NCBI GenBank assembly: GCA_035548055.1
Contig: DASZTL010000069.1
Span: forward strand, 1-64,000
Length of the DNA: 64,000 nucleotides
Direction: 5' to 3'
From: DASZTV01 sp035548055
Lineage (GTDB): Bacteria > Actinomycetota > Actinomycetes > JAFAQI01
The position numbers were made by a program, and so were the translations under genes. This document shows positions 48,061 through 57,045 of the stretch, piece by piece. Every line of letters begins with the position of its first letter. Within the stretch, counting starts at the first letter, position 1. The notes under the pieces were generated by a model. The model saw only the letters and a list, made by a program, of their open reading frames with translations. It ran no database searches and was not told the DNA's origin.

Positions 48061-48738
48061 GTGACCACCGAGCTCAAGGCGTTGATCGTCGACTACGGCG
48101 GGGTGCTGACCTCCCCGTTGTTGGACACGACGGACAACTGGCTCGACAGCGATGGCATCGACCCGGTCAGCTTCAAGGCAGCGATGCGGGAGTGGCTCGG
48201 GACCGCCTACGGGACCGACGCGGCGGACAGCCCGGTTCACGCGCTGGAGCGAGGCGAGGTCGAGGTCCCCGACTTCGAGCGTCAGCTTGCCGCCCATCTG
48301 AGGACCGTGGACGGTCGTCCGGTCGAGGCTGAAGGCCTCCTCACCCGGATGTTCGCCGGGTTCGGCCACGAGCCTGCGATGACCGCGGCGCTCCGCCACG
48401 CCAGGGCGGCGGGACTGTCGACGGCCTTGCTGTCGAACTCCTGGGGTCTGGACTACCCGCGGCACGACTGGGAGGAGCTGTTCGACGCGGTTGTCATCTC
48501 CGGCGAGGTCGGAATGCGCAAACCCGAAGCCCGCATCTTCGAGCTGGCGGCAGGAAAGCTGGGTCTGGCTCCCGAGTCCTGCGTCTTCGTCGACGACCTC
48601 GCTCCCAACATCCGGGGAGCGGTCGCGGTCGGGATGGTTGGCGTGCACCACGTCACGCCGCAGCAGACGATCGAGGAGCTCGAGGCGCTCTTCGGGATCG
48701 ACCTTCGGGCGAACGCCCGCCGTGGGCACAGTGGTTGA
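48061..48738 (+). CDS. HAD family hydrolase
   Basis: The protein has 225 residues. Motif I is LIVDYGGVLTSP with the nucleophilic Asp, motif II is TALLSNSWG, motif III the lysine in GEVGMRKPEARIFELAAGKL, and motif IV is CVFVDDLAPNIRGAVAVGM. The DYGGVLT form, with Gly in place of the second Asp, is common in the epoxide-hydrolase-N / YihX-like HAD group. These hydrolyse small phosphate esters, or haloacids in some members. The substrate is unknown. It lies 28 bases before the wax ester synthase gene. Confidence 0.85.
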   Translation: MTTELKALIVDYGGVLTSPLLDTTDNWLDSDGIDPVSFKAAMREWLGTAYGTDAADSPVHALERGEVEVPDFERQLAAHLRTVDGRPVEAEGLLTRMFAGFGHEPAMTAALRHARAAGLSTALLSNSWGLDYPRHDWEELFDAVVISGEVGMRKPEARIFELAAGKLGLAPESCVFVDDLAPNIRGAVAVGMVGVHHVTPQQTIEELEALFGIDLRANARRGHSG

Positions 48739-48754
48739 GACGCGCTGAGCCTGG

Positions 48755-48760
48755 AACACT
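48755..48760 (+). promoter_or_regulatory. -10 element of the wax ester synthase gene
   Basis: AACACT, a partial -10 match, ends six bases before GTG 48767 with no ribosome site between. Confidence 0.35.
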
Positions 48761-48766
48761 TACCCA

Positions 48767-50161
48767 GTGACCGAACGGCTTTCTGCACTCGACGCCTCCT
48801 TTCTGTATCTGGAGTCGCCGACGACGGCGATGCATGTCGGAAGCGTCGCGCGGTTCACTCCGCCTGCGGGGGAGCCGTTCGACTACGACGCGTTCTGCGC
48901 ACTGGTCGCCCGCCGCATCTCCTTGGTCCCGCGCTACCGCCAGAAGCTCAAGTTCGTGCCGGGTCGGCTCGCCAACCCGATCTGGGTGGACGACGAAGAC
49001 TTCGACATCACCTATCACGTGCGGCGAAGCGCGCTGCCGAAGCCGGGTGACGACGGCCAGCTGCGCGCGCTCGTCGGACGCCTGCAAGGAAGGCCGCTCG
49101 ATCGGGCCCGTCCGCTGTGGGAGATCTATCTCGTCGAAGGTCTGGCCGACGGCCGGTTCGCGATCATCACCAAGACCCATCACGCGATGGTCGACGGGGT
49201 CAGCGCAGTCGACATCGGAACCGTCCTTCTCGACGTGTCGCCGACGGTGCAGGATGCCCCCGAGGACATGTGGGTGCCGAGACCGGAGCCGGGCCGGGCT
49301 GGGCTCGTCCTCGGCGCGGTTGCCGACACGCTTCGCCGTCCGGCGGTTGCGGTGGAGACGATGCGCTCCGGCATCGTCGACGCGCGCGCCGTGGTGGGCC
49401 GGGCGGTCGGCGCCCTCAGCGGGATCACGTCGGTGGCACGCACCTCGTTGCGGTCGGCGCCGGACAGCCCGCTCAACGCCACGATCGGCGAGCAGCGGCG
49501 GTTCGGGATGGCGTCGACCTCGTTGGATGACTACAAGCGAATCCGCAAGACCCACGCCGGCACCGTCAACGACGTCGTACTTGCGACCGTCGCAGGTGCC
49601 CTGCGCGCCTGGCTGCTGACCCGTGGCGAGGCCGTCGTGCCGAGCACGGTGGTTCGTGCGATGGTGCCGGTCAGCGTGCGCGGTGAGGGAGAGTCCGGTG
49701 CACTCGGCAATCGGGTTTCGTCGTACTTCGTCGAGTTGCCGGTCGGTGAGCCGAGCCCCGCGGTCCGGCTGCACCAGATCAGCTATGCGATGCAGGGCCA
49801 CAAGGATTCCGGGCAGTCGGTCGGGGCGGATGCCCTGGTGCGGTTGACCGGGTTCGCACCACCGACGATCCACGCTGCTGCGGCGCGCCTCGGAGCCGGC
49901 CTTTCCCGGCGACTGTTCAATGTGATCGTGACGAACGTGCCCGGTCCGCAGTTCCCGCTGTACGCGGCCGGCGCCCGGATGGACGACTGCTTCCCCGTCG
50001 TTCCGCTCGCGAAGGGTCAGGCCGTGACGATCGGTCTGATGTCCTACAACGGTGGCGTCTACTACGGCATGAACTGCGACCGTGATGCGATGCCGGACAT
50101 CGATGTGCTGGCAACGTGTATCGAGGACTCACTCGCAGAGCTGTTGGAAACAGCCCGATGA
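48767..50161 (+). CDS. Wax ester synthase / diacylglycerol acyltransferase
   Basis: The protein has 464 residues, typical of the WS/DGAT (Tgs) family. N-terminal RLSALDASFLYLESPTTAMH and the catalytic HHxxxDG motif HHAMVDG (138-144) are intact, as are TVNDVVLATVAGALRAWL and VTNVPGPQFPLYAAGARM in the C-terminal domain. It esterifies acyl-CoA with diacylglycerol or fatty alcohol at the membrane to make storage lipid. The patatin-like lipase encoded 22 bases downstream could act on the stored lipid. Confidence 0.93.
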   Translation: MTERLSALDASFLYLESPTTAMHVGSVARFTPPAGEPFDYDAFCALVARRISLVPRYRQKLKFVPGRLANPIWVDDEDFDITYHVRRSALPKPGDDGQLRALVGRLQGRPLDRARPLWEIYLVEGLADGRFAIITKTHHAMVDGVSAVDIGTVLLDVSPTVQDAPEDMWVPRPEPGRAGLVLGAVADTLRRPAVAVETMRSGIVDARAVVGRAVGALSGITSVARTSLRSAPDSPLNATIGEQRRFGMASTSLDDYKRIRKTHAGTVNDVVLATVAGALRAWLLTRGEAVVPSTVVRAMVPVSVRGEGESGALGNRVSSYFVELPVGEPSPAVRLHQISYAMQGHKDSGQSVGADALVRLTGFAPPTIHAAAARLGAGLSRRLFNVIVTNVPGPQFPLYAAGARMDDCFPVVPLAKGQAVTIGLMSYNGGVYYGMNCDRDAMPDIDVLATCIEDSLAELLETAR

Positions 50162-50183
50162 CAGCGCTGTTGGAGATCGCGGA

Positions 50184-51161
50184 ATGAGCCAGGCAGCACC
50201 CAGGCGCGGCCTGGTCCTCGGGGGCGGTGGCGTGCTTGGCGCCGCCTGGATGATCGGCGCGTTGTCGGCGGTCTCCGACGCCTACGAATGGGACCCGCGT
50301 GACGCCGAGATCGTCGTCGGTACGTCGGCGGGCTCGGTCGTCGGGGCGATGCTCGCCTGCGGGCTGGGAGTCGAGACGCTGATCAACCACCAGCGCGGGA
50401 TCGTCGCGCCGGGTGATCCCGACATCGGCTTCGATCCCGACACGGCCGCGGGCGGCACGTTGCCACCGAGGCCGCAGCTACGGATCGGGTCGGCGTCGCT
50501 CCTGGCGAAGACCGTCCTGCACCCGCGGCGACTCCCGGTGCTCGCGGCGCTGTCGGGCCTCGCTCCCCGCGGCCGCGGCACGCTCGCTGCCCTCGAGGAG
50601 CTCGTCCGTCAGGTGAATCCCGACGGCACGTGGCCGGAGCATCCGGCCGCCTGGATGATTGCCATGGACTACGACGCCGGGAAACGGGTCGCCTTCGGCT
50701 CACCGGGTGCGCCCGAGGCGAGCCTGTCCGACGCCGTCATGGCGTCGTGCTCGATCCCCGGCTGGTTCGCGCCGATCGAGATCTCGGGCCATTGCTACGT
50801 CGATGGCGGCACCCTCTCGCCCACCTCACTTGACCTGCTCGCCGGGCGTGGCCTGGATGAGGTCATCGTGCTCGCGCCGATGATCTCCTTCGACTACGAC
50901 GAGCCCTCGACTGTCGTGGCCCGCATGGAGCGCCGGTTTCGGCGGGCCATGACGAAACGCGTCCTTCGCGAGGCAGGGAAGGTGCGTCGCTCCGGCACGG
51001 CCGTCACGTTGCTCGGCCCCGGCAGCGAGGATCTGGAGGCGATCGGGGTGAACTTGATGGACCATCGTCGTCGGGGCGCCGTCCTGGACACCGCGTTGCG
51101 GACAACCGCTGCCGCGCTCGCCGGTGTGACTTCGCCGTCACCGCTTTCCGAAGCGGGTTAG
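50184..51161 (+). CDS. Patatin-like phospholipase / acylglycerol lipase
   Basis: The protein has 325 residues. The oxyanion hole is GLVLGGGGVLGAAW (9-22), nucleophile Ser48 sits in VGTSAGSVVG, and the dyad Asp207 is in YVDGGTLSPTSLDLL. This is a complete patatin catalytic set. It releases fatty acids from phospholipid or neutral lipid. ATG 50184 (GGAATG context) was chosen because the patatin motif follows immediately; the longer frame overlaps the previous gene. Close coupling to a triacylglycerol synthase suggests storage-lipid turnover, which is an inference. Confidence 0.88.
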   Translation: MSQAAPRRGLVLGGGGVLGAAWMIGALSAVSDAYEWDPRDAEIVVGTSAGSVVGAMLACGLGVETLINHQRGIVAPGDPDIGFDPDTAAGGTLPPRPQLRIGSASLLAKTVLHPRRLPVLAALSGLAPRGRGTLAALEELVRQVNPDGTWPEHPAAWMIAMDYDAGKRVAFGSPGAPEASLSDAVMASCSIPGWFAPIEISGHCYVDGGTLSPTSLDLLAGRGLDEVIVLAPMISFDYDEPSTVVARMERRFRRAMTKRVLREAGKVRRSGTAVTLLGPGSEDLEAIGVNLMDHRRRGAVLDTALRTTAAALAGVTSPSPLSEAG

Positions 51162-51173
51162 GGACAACGCGGG

Positions 51174-51653
51174 GTGCGGGTCTACCTGCCCGCCACCGTC
51201 CCGCTGCTGCGGGACTGGATCGCCGCGGACGCCGCCAGTGCGGCCGGCGCGGCGTACGCCGTAACCCCATCCCTTCGCGAGTGGTACCGCGAAGGTGACG
51301 CTGACGAGCTCGAGTATGCCGCGTCATCGCTGGCCGCGGTTGCCGCGCTCGACCTGCTCGCGGCCGATGTCGACGCGCCGGCCCGACGTGTGGTGCTTGC
51401 CGTCGACGTCGACGATGCCGACTGCTCGCCTGATCCGGATGAACGCGGCGCGGTGCGGCTGCGGAGTGCGGTGCCGGTGTCGCGGTGGGCGAGCGCGCTG
51501 GTCGACGACGATTCCGCTGCTGCCAGCGTCGGTGCGGCGGTGACCCTGCTGCGTGACGCGACGGCGCCTCCTGACGACGTCGACTTCGCGCGCGGCGAGA
51601 CAGCGGCCGCCGAGCTCGGGTGGTACGCGGTGCAGGAGCTGGGGTTCCTGTGA
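51174..51653 (+). CDS. DUF6912 family protein
   Basis: The protein has 159 residues. MRVYLPATVPLLRDWIAADA, YAVTPSLREWYREGDADELE, YAASSLAAVAALDLL and RRVVLAVDVDDADCSPDP match an actinobacterial family I know as DUF6912. It is acidic, alpha/beta, with no membrane segment or known motif. The start is GTG 51174. Its TGA overlaps the GTG of the downstream pruA gene, so it is translationally coupled to proline catabolism, though it may have an independent role. No function is assigned. Confidence 0.75.
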   Translation: MRVYLPATVPLLRDWIAADAASAAGAAYAVTPSLREWYREGDADELEYAASSLAAVAALDLLAADVDAPARRVVLAVDVDDADCSPDPDERGAVRLRSAVPVSRWASALVDDDSAAASVGAAVTLLRDATAPPDDVDFARGETAAAELGWYAVQELGFL

Positions 51654-53263
51654 GCGACCTCCCCGTCAACGAGCCGGCGCGCGACTACGCCCCCGGTACG
51701 GCGGAGCGGGAGTCCCTCGCGGCGGCGCTCGACGCACTCACCGCGGGAGACCCGATCGATCTCACCCTGACGATCGGCGGCCAACAGCGGACCGGCAGTG
51801 GCGACCCGATCGACGTCGTGCAGCCGCATCGGCACAGCGCCTTGCTCGGCCGCACCTGGCAGGCGTCGAAGGCGGAGGTCGCCGCCGCAGTCGATGCGGC
51901 CCTCGTCGCAGGCGAGGACTGGCGTCGTCGCACGGTGCACGAGCGGGCTGCCGTGTTCGACCGGGCCGCCGACCTCCTGGCCGGTCCATGGCGGGATCTG
52001 GTCAACGCGGCCACGATGCTCGGACAGTCGAAGACCTGCTATCAGGCCGAGATCGACTCGGCATGCGAGCTGATCGACTTCTGGCGCTTCAACGGCGCGT
52101 TCGCGCGACAGATCGAGGAGCAGCAGCCGCTCTCGACCCCGGCCGCAACCAACCGCATCGATCATCGTCCGTTGGAAGGCTTCGTCCTGGCGATCACGCC
52201 GTTCAACTTCACCTCGATCGCCGGAAATCTCCCGACGGCGCCGGCGCTCATGGGGGTGCCTGTGGTGTGGAAGCCGTCACCCACGCAGGCGTTGGCCGCC
52301 CATCACACGATGCGTCTGCTCGAGGCGGCCGGACTGCCACCTGGGGTGATCAACCTCGTCACCGGTGACGGTGCAGCAGTGAGCGAGGTTGCGCTCGTCG
52401 ATCCACGGTTGTCCGGGGTCCACTTCACAGGATCGACACCGACGTTTCGCCACTTGTGGCGTGCGGTCTCGGACCATCTCGACGGCTATCGCGACTTCCC
52501 GCGTCTCGTCGGCGAGACCGGCGGGAAGGACTTCGTCGTCGCCCACCCGTCTGCCGATGTGGATGCGCTTCGCGTCGGGCTCGTGCGCGGAGCCTTCGAG
52601 TACCAGGGGCAGAAGTGCTCCGCCGCCTCGCGCGCGTTCATCGCCGCGTCGGTGTGGGAGCGCCTGCGCGACGACCTGGCCGACACGGTGCGCGCCATTC
52701 CCATGGGTGATCCGACGGACTTCGCCATGTTCATGGGCGCCGTCATCGACCGTCGTGCCTACGACCGCATCACCGCAGCGGTCGGGCGTGCTCGCGCCGA
52801 CGACTCGATCGTGGTCCTCGCCGGCGGCGGCGCCGATGACAGCGAAGGGTTCTTCGTCGAACCCACCGTCCTGGTCGGGACTGATCCCGACCAGGAGGTC
52901 TTCACCTCTGAGTTGTTCGGTCCGGTGCTGGCGGTTCACGTGTACGACGACGCGGACTATGCGGAGATCCTGCGCCGTGTCGACCGCGCGACCCCGTTCG
53001 CGTTGACCGGAGCAGTGTTCGCGACCGATCCGGCCGCCGTCGATCTCGCGCGTGACGTGCTCCGCTATGCCGCCGGCAACTTCTACGTGAATGACAAGCC
53101 GACGGGGGCGGTCGTGGGCCAACAGCCGTTCGGGGGCGCCAGGGCGAGCGGCACCAACGACAAGGCCGGGTCGGCGTACAACCTGTTGCGCTGGACCAGT
53201 CCCCTGGTAGTGAAGGAGACTCTCCGGCCAACGGGGGAATGGCGTTACCCCCATATGGGCTGA
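51650..53263 (+). CDS. pruA: 1-pyrroline-5-carboxylate / L-glutamate gamma-semialdehyde dehydrogenase
   Basis: The protein has 537 residues, typical for the stand-alone P5C dehydrogenase. It oxidises glutamate semialdehyde to glutamate with NAD+ in proline breakdown. Motifs: FVLAITPFNFTSIAGNLPTA (NAD-binding start), VVWKPSPTQALAAH, GVHFTGSTPTFRHLW, VGETGGKDFVVAH with the general-base Glu, FEYQGQKCSAASRAF with the catalytic Cys, and the PFGGARASGTNDKAG end. The start GTG 51650 overlaps the previous stop. The partner proline dehydrogenase (putA/prodh) gene is not in the window. Confidence 0.94.
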   Translation: MSDLPVNEPARDYAPGTAERESLAAALDALTAGDPIDLTLTIGGQQRTGSGDPIDVVQPHRHSALLGRTWQASKAEVAAAVDAALVAGEDWRRRTVHERAAVFDRAADLLAGPWRDLVNAATMLGQSKTCYQAEIDSACELIDFWRFNGAFARQIEEQQPLSTPAATNRIDHRPLEGFVLAITPFNFTSIAGNLPTAPALMGVPVVWKPSPTQALAAHHTMRLLEAAGLPPGVINLVTGDGAAVSEVALVDPRLSGVHFTGSTPTFRHLWRAVSDHLDGYRDFPRLVGETGGKDFVVAHPSADVDALRVGLVRGAFEYQGQKCSAASRAFIAASVWERLRDDLADTVRAIPMGDPTDFAMFMGAVIDRRAYDRITAAVGRARADDSIVVLAGGGADDSEGFFVEPTVLVGTDPDQEVFTSELFGPVLAVHVYDDADYAEILRRVDRATPFALTGAVFATDPAAVDLARDVLRYAAGNFYVNDKPTGAVVGQQPFGGARASGTNDKAGSAYNLLRWTSPLVVKETLRPTGEWRYPHMG

Positions 53264-53313
53264 CCGTCACCCGGACGGCGTCAACGCGGACGAGGGGAAC
53301 GAACAGAACGGCA

Positions 53314-54909
53314 ATGCGGACCGCGCGTGCCGCCGCAACGGCGGCCGTGACGAGCAGGGAGCTGGACCCGCTGAGAGAGCGTCCGCTCTACCTGCGGTCG
53401 CTCCGTGCCGTCCTTGCCGTCACGACCGTGATCTACGCCGCCATCCTCCCCGACGAGCTGCTCCGGTCGGAGCTGTTCCTCGCGACGGTCTCGTCGGCCT
53501 ATCTGGTCACGACCTTCGGGATCGAGGCCCTGTCGCGCTGGCTGACGGGCGGGTTCTACCGGTGGTTGTTCTGGCTTGCGCTCGGCGTCGACGGCGCGTT
53601 CCTGGCAGGCGCGAGCTACCTGTCGGGCGGATCGGGCGGCCCGGTGCGCTACCTCGTGCTTGTCTACCTCGCGGTCGTCACGCTGCTCGGTACGGCGCGG
53701 ATCGGCTTGGCAGCCGCGGTCTGGCAGTCGGTTGCGCAACTCGGTTTCTTCATCGCTCAGTGGCAGACCAAGCTGCAGGGGTTCGGCGGCTCGGCCGCGT
53801 CGAATCGGGAATGGGCCCGGCTTGCGGCCTACCTCGCCGCGCTGTGGGTCCTGACCATCGCGACCGCGATGCTCGCCTCCGTGAACCAGCGGGAGCTGCG
53901 GCGCCGGCGCGACGAGCTGGATCGGCTGGTCGATCTGGGTCGTGACATGGAGAAGGCCGAGGATGCCGCCAGCGTCGGCGTGCTGCTGCTCAACGCCCTG
54001 AGCGATGCGTTGGGCTACGACCGGATGATCTTGTTCGAGGTGGACCACGAGCTACCGCGTCTTCTGACCATCTGCGGGCTGGCCGCGATCGCCGACGACC
54101 CTCTGATCGAGGAGACGTCGGTGATCCGGCAGGCGATACAGGAACGCGCGACGATCCGGCTCGACGGAATCGATGAGTCGAGGGACCCGTGGCTGTCGAT
54201 GACGATGCCTGCGATCCGCGATGTGCTCGTCGTTCCGCTCGCTGCCGACGGGATCGTCGGTGTGCTGGTCGTCGCCCTCGGCCGGTGGGCGGCTAGCCGG
54301 TCGGAACAGCGAGTGATCGCGGTGACGGAGCGATTCGCCGGACATGCTGCGGTCGCGTTGCGAAGCGCCGAGCTGTTGCGCCGGGTACGGCAGCTCGCGA
54401 TCACGGATGGCTTGACGCAGCTTTCGAACCGGCGCGCGTTCGACCGGGCGCTGGACCGCGAGATCGGCCGGGCCGCCCGCGCCGACGGGCGGTTGTCGAT
54501 CCTGCTGATTGACATCGACAACTTCAAAGCGCTCAACGATGCCCACGGCCACATCGCGGGCGACACGGTGCTGCGGCAGATCAGCCGGGCGTTGCAGCGC
54601 TCGGTACGTTCCTACGACACGATCGCCCGCTATGGGGGCGAGGAGTTCGCGGCGGTCCTGCCTGGATGCTCTGCCGGTCTCGCGTTGAAGCTCGCGGACC
54701 GGATGCGAGTGGCGGTGCAGGATGCCGCCACCGAGGTGAAGGTGACCGCGAGCGTGGGGGTCGCGACCTTCCCGTACGACGGCGCGGACGCCTCCACCCT
54801 GCTTCGGTCGGCCGACCGAGCGCTCTATGCGTCGAAGCGCGCTGGGCGGAACCGGGTCCGCTCCGCGGAGCAGGCTCGTGTCGAACTGGACGACATGGGC
54901 GATATTTGA
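53314..54909 (+). CDS. Diguanylate cyclase with membrane and GAF sensor regions
   Basis: The protein has 531 residues. Five or six transmembrane helices at about 30-190 form the sensor region. A GAF domain follows at about 215-355, then GGDEF at about 360-520. The active-site loop is RYGGEEFAAVLPG (GGEEF at 441-445), and the product-inhibition I-site RSYD sits at 432-435, five residues ahead. The protein should therefore make cyclic di-GMP and be feedback-inhibited. No EAL domain is seen. Start codon choice is uncertain: ATG 53314, GTG 53347 or a start at 53239 overlapping pruA are all possible, and no strong ribosome site decides it. Confidence 0.88.
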   Translation: MRTARAAATAAVTSRELDPLRERPLYLRSLRAVLAVTTVIYAAILPDELLRSELFLATVSSAYLVTTFGIEALSRWLTGGFYRWLFWLALGVDGAFLAGASYLSGGSGGPVRYLVLVYLAVVTLLGTARIGLAAAVWQSVAQLGFFIAQWQTKLQGFGGSAASNREWARLAAYLAALWVLTIATAMLASVNQRELRRRRDELDRLVDLGRDMEKAEDAASVGVLLLNALSDALGYDRMILFEVDHELPRLLTICGLAAIADDPLIEETSVIRQAIQERATIRLDGIDESRDPWLSMTMPAIRDVLVVPLAADGIVGVLVVALGRWAASRSEQRVIAVTERFAGHAAVALRSAELLRRVRQLAITDGLTQLSNRRAFDRALDREIGRAARADGRLSILLIDIDNFKALNDAHGHIAGDTVLRQISRALQRSVRSYDTIARYGGEEFAAVLPGCSAGLALKLADRMRVAVQDAATEVKVTASVGVATFPYDGADASTLLRSADRALYASKRAGRNRVRSAEQARVELDDMGDI

Positions 54910-54912
54910 GGT

Positions 54913-56178
54913 GTGAACTCCTTGCTGAACACTCCGCTGCGCATCGGTGCGGCGACGGTACGCAACCGGCTCTACCGGGCGCCCGTGCTGGAAGGCGCCG
55001 GTGATGGCGACAACGCAGCGGCGACGTACCAGCGTCATTTCGTCACTAACGCCGAGCACGGCGTCGGCCTGATCATCCAGGGATCGTCGTGCATCTGGCC
55101 GGAAGGTCGCTCGTCACCGGGGATGACGACGGTGGACACCCGTGAGAAGACGTTGCGGCTGGCGCCCATGGTCGAGGCCGTGCAGGCCGCCGGCGCCAGT
55201 ATCTGGCTGCAGATCGGTCACGCCGGGATCTACTCGATGGAGGCCTGGCACGAGCCGTATGCCTCGACGCGCACCGGCCCCGTCCTCGCCGCCTCGCCGC
55301 TGCCGTGGTTCCTGCGGCCGTCGTTTCGCGGCGTTCCGATCCACGTCATGACGACCGAAGAGGTCCGCGGGATGGCGACCCGCTACGGCGAGGTGGCGGC
55401 CTGGGCGCGAGAGGCCGGCTACGACGGGGTGCAGCTCGGGTCCGCCAACGCGAAGCTGCTCGACCAGTTCCTCTCGCCGTTCTACAACCGGCGCACCGAC
55501 GAGTTCGGCGGATCGATGGAGAACCGGGCGCGGGTGCTGCGGCTGATTCGTGAGGCCGTCGCGGAGCGGGCCGGCGCGGACTACCCCTGCAGCGTGAAGA
55601 TCCCGGCAGAGGTCGCGCCCCCCGGCTTCGCGCACGCAACTCACGACGAGGCGGTCGAGCTCGCCCGGCTCGCTGCCGACTGGGGGTACGACGCCGTCAC
55701 GCCCGTCATCGTGTCGGTGCTTCCCGACGCGACGCTCGCGCGAGGGGACGCGCCTACCAACCTCAACACCAACAAGGCGATGGCGGATCGGCTCGTGAAG
55801 GCCGCGCCAAGACGGTCGCGTCGCGCAGCGCTGCGCTTCGGGTACTGGTGGGGTGGCAGGCGGGCGCCCTTCAAGCCGGTGTGGAACCGCGAGCTCTTCA
55901 CCGCGGTGAAGGCACGGGTGTCGATCCCGGTCTTCGCCGTCGGCGGGATCCGGACGGCGGCGGAGGTGAACGAGATCCTCGACGGCGGGCAGGCCGACAT
56001 GGTGGGCATCGGTCGGCCGTTCTATGCCGAGCCTGACGTCGCGGCGCACATTCTTGCCGATGACCAGTCGACGCGCGCCTGCGTCAACTCCAACCGGTGC
56101 GTGCCCGCGCAGATGCTCGGCATGCCCGGCGCTTGCTACAACCCCAAGACCAATGCGGCGGTGAAGGCGGGCCGCTAG
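54913..56178 (+). CDS. NADH:flavin oxidoreductase, Old Yellow Enzyme type
   Basis: The protein has 421 residues and is a TIM barrel of the OYE/2,4-dienoyl-CoA reductase branch. It begins LLNTPLRIGAATVRNRLYRA and contains SIWLQIGHAGIYS, YDGVQLGSANAKLLDQFLSP and FYNRRTDEFGGSMENRARVL. VFAVGGIRTAAEVNEILDGG and ADMVGIGRPFYAEPDV follow. The tail CVNSNRCVPAQMLGMPGACY has three cysteines, fewer than the four needed for the [4Fe-4S] cluster of the long dienoyl-CoA reductases. No C-terminal NADPH domain is present. It reduces activated C=C bonds with FMN; the substrate is unknown. It starts 4 bases after the cyclase stop. Confidence 0.87.
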   Translation: MNSLLNTPLRIGAATVRNRLYRAPVLEGAGDGDNAAATYQRHFVTNAEHGVGLIIQGSSCIWPEGRSSPGMTTVDTREKTLRLAPMVEAVQAAGASIWLQIGHAGIYSMEAWHEPYASTRTGPVLAASPLPWFLRPSFRGVPIHVMTTEEVRGMATRYGEVAAWAREAGYDGVQLGSANAKLLDQFLSPFYNRRTDEFGGSMENRARVLRLIREAVAERAGADYPCSVKIPAEVAPPGFAHATHDEAVELARLAADWGYDAVTPVIVSVLPDATLARGDAPTNLNTNKAMADRLVKAAPRRSRRAALRFGYWWGGRRAPFKPVWNRELFTAVKARVSIPVFAVGGIRTAAEVNEILDGGQADMVGIGRPFYAEPDVAAHILADDQSTRACVNSNRCVPAQMLGMPGACYNPKTNAAVKAGR

Positions 56179-57029
56179 ATCGCCTCGGCGAGGCGCGCGA
56201 GTGCCTCCAGCTGCTCGATGCAGTGGGCGAGCGAGTGATGGACGAGGCTGGCCTTGACGATGGTCGCGCCGGCGTCGCCGAGGGCAGCCAGCTCCTCAGT
56301 GGTGGCGTCGACCTGCTCGATCGGGTCGAGCGGACGCGACGGCGCGAGGACGACCTCGAAGTCAGCTGCGATCTCGATCCGTCCGAGCCACTCGCGAACC
56401 TGCTGCGGGCTGACCGCGAACGGCGTCCATCCGTCACCGAGCTCCGCGGCCCGGCGCAACGAGCGCAGTGTCCGGCCGCCGACCCACATCGGTACCCGCG
56501 CCTGCACTGCGCACGGGTCGATGACGAACCCGCGGTAGGAGTAGTGGGTGCCTTCGTAGCTGGGTTCGTGCTGCGACAGCGACGCGCGCAGAGCCCGCAT
56601 CGCGTCGTCGGCTCGGTTGCCGCGATCGTCGAAGGGTGCGCCGAGGAGGTCGAACTCCTCCTCGAGGGTGCCGACGCCCACCCCGAGGATCAGTCGCCCG
56701 CCGCTGATCACATCGAGCGTCCCGTAGCGTTTCGCGATCTCCAGCGGGTGGTGGTAGCCGAGGACGAGCACGTTGGTCGCCAGTCGGATCCGCTCCGTGC
56801 GGGCGGCGAGATACCCGAGGGTCGCGAGCGGATCCCAGTACGTCGCCCCGCGCCGCGGCGCCTCGGTCGCAGGCACGCCGATGTGCTCGCTGCACGTGAT
56901 GTGGTCGTAGCCGAGCCGGTCGCACGCCGCCGCGATCTGGGCGACGTGGTCGATCGTTGCGGACTCTTCCCACCGCGCGTGCGCGCCCGGGAGCATCGTG
57001 AGCACCGGTGTGACGAGGGAGAGTCGCAC
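56175..57029 (-). CDS. LLM-class (luciferase-like) F420-dependent oxidoreductase
   Basis: The protein has 284 residues, in the range of single-domain F420-dependent LLM enzymes. TIDHVAQIAAACDRLGYDHI, TCSEHIGVP, YWDPLATLGYLAARTERIRL and TNVLVLGYHHPLEIAKRYGT are typical, as are GGRLILGVGVGTLEEEFDLL and VPMWVGGRTLRSLRRAAELG. The family uses reduced F420 to oxidise or reduce small alcohols, aldehydes or lactone-like compounds. F420 biosynthesis genes at 17593-19547 make an F420 cofactor plausible. FMN-dependent members exist. It is co-directional with the next gene upstream (16-base gap) and converges with the OYE gene, overlapping by four bases. Confidence 0.85.
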   Translation of the reverse strand: MRLSLVTPVLTMLPGAHARWEESATIDHVAQIAAACDRLGYDHITCSEHIGVPATEAPRRGATYWDPLATLGYLAARTERIRLATNVLVLGYHHPLEIAKRYGTLDVISGGRLILGVGVGTLEEEFDLLGAPFDDRGNRADDAMRALRASLSQHEPSYEGTHYSYRGFVIDPCAVQARVPMWVGGRTLRSLRRAAELGDGWTPFAVSPQQVREWLGRIEIAADFEVVLAPSRPLDPIEQVDATTEELAALGDAGATIVKASLVHHSLAHCIEQLEALARLAEAI

Positions 57030-57045
57030 TAGCTGACCTCGAGCT

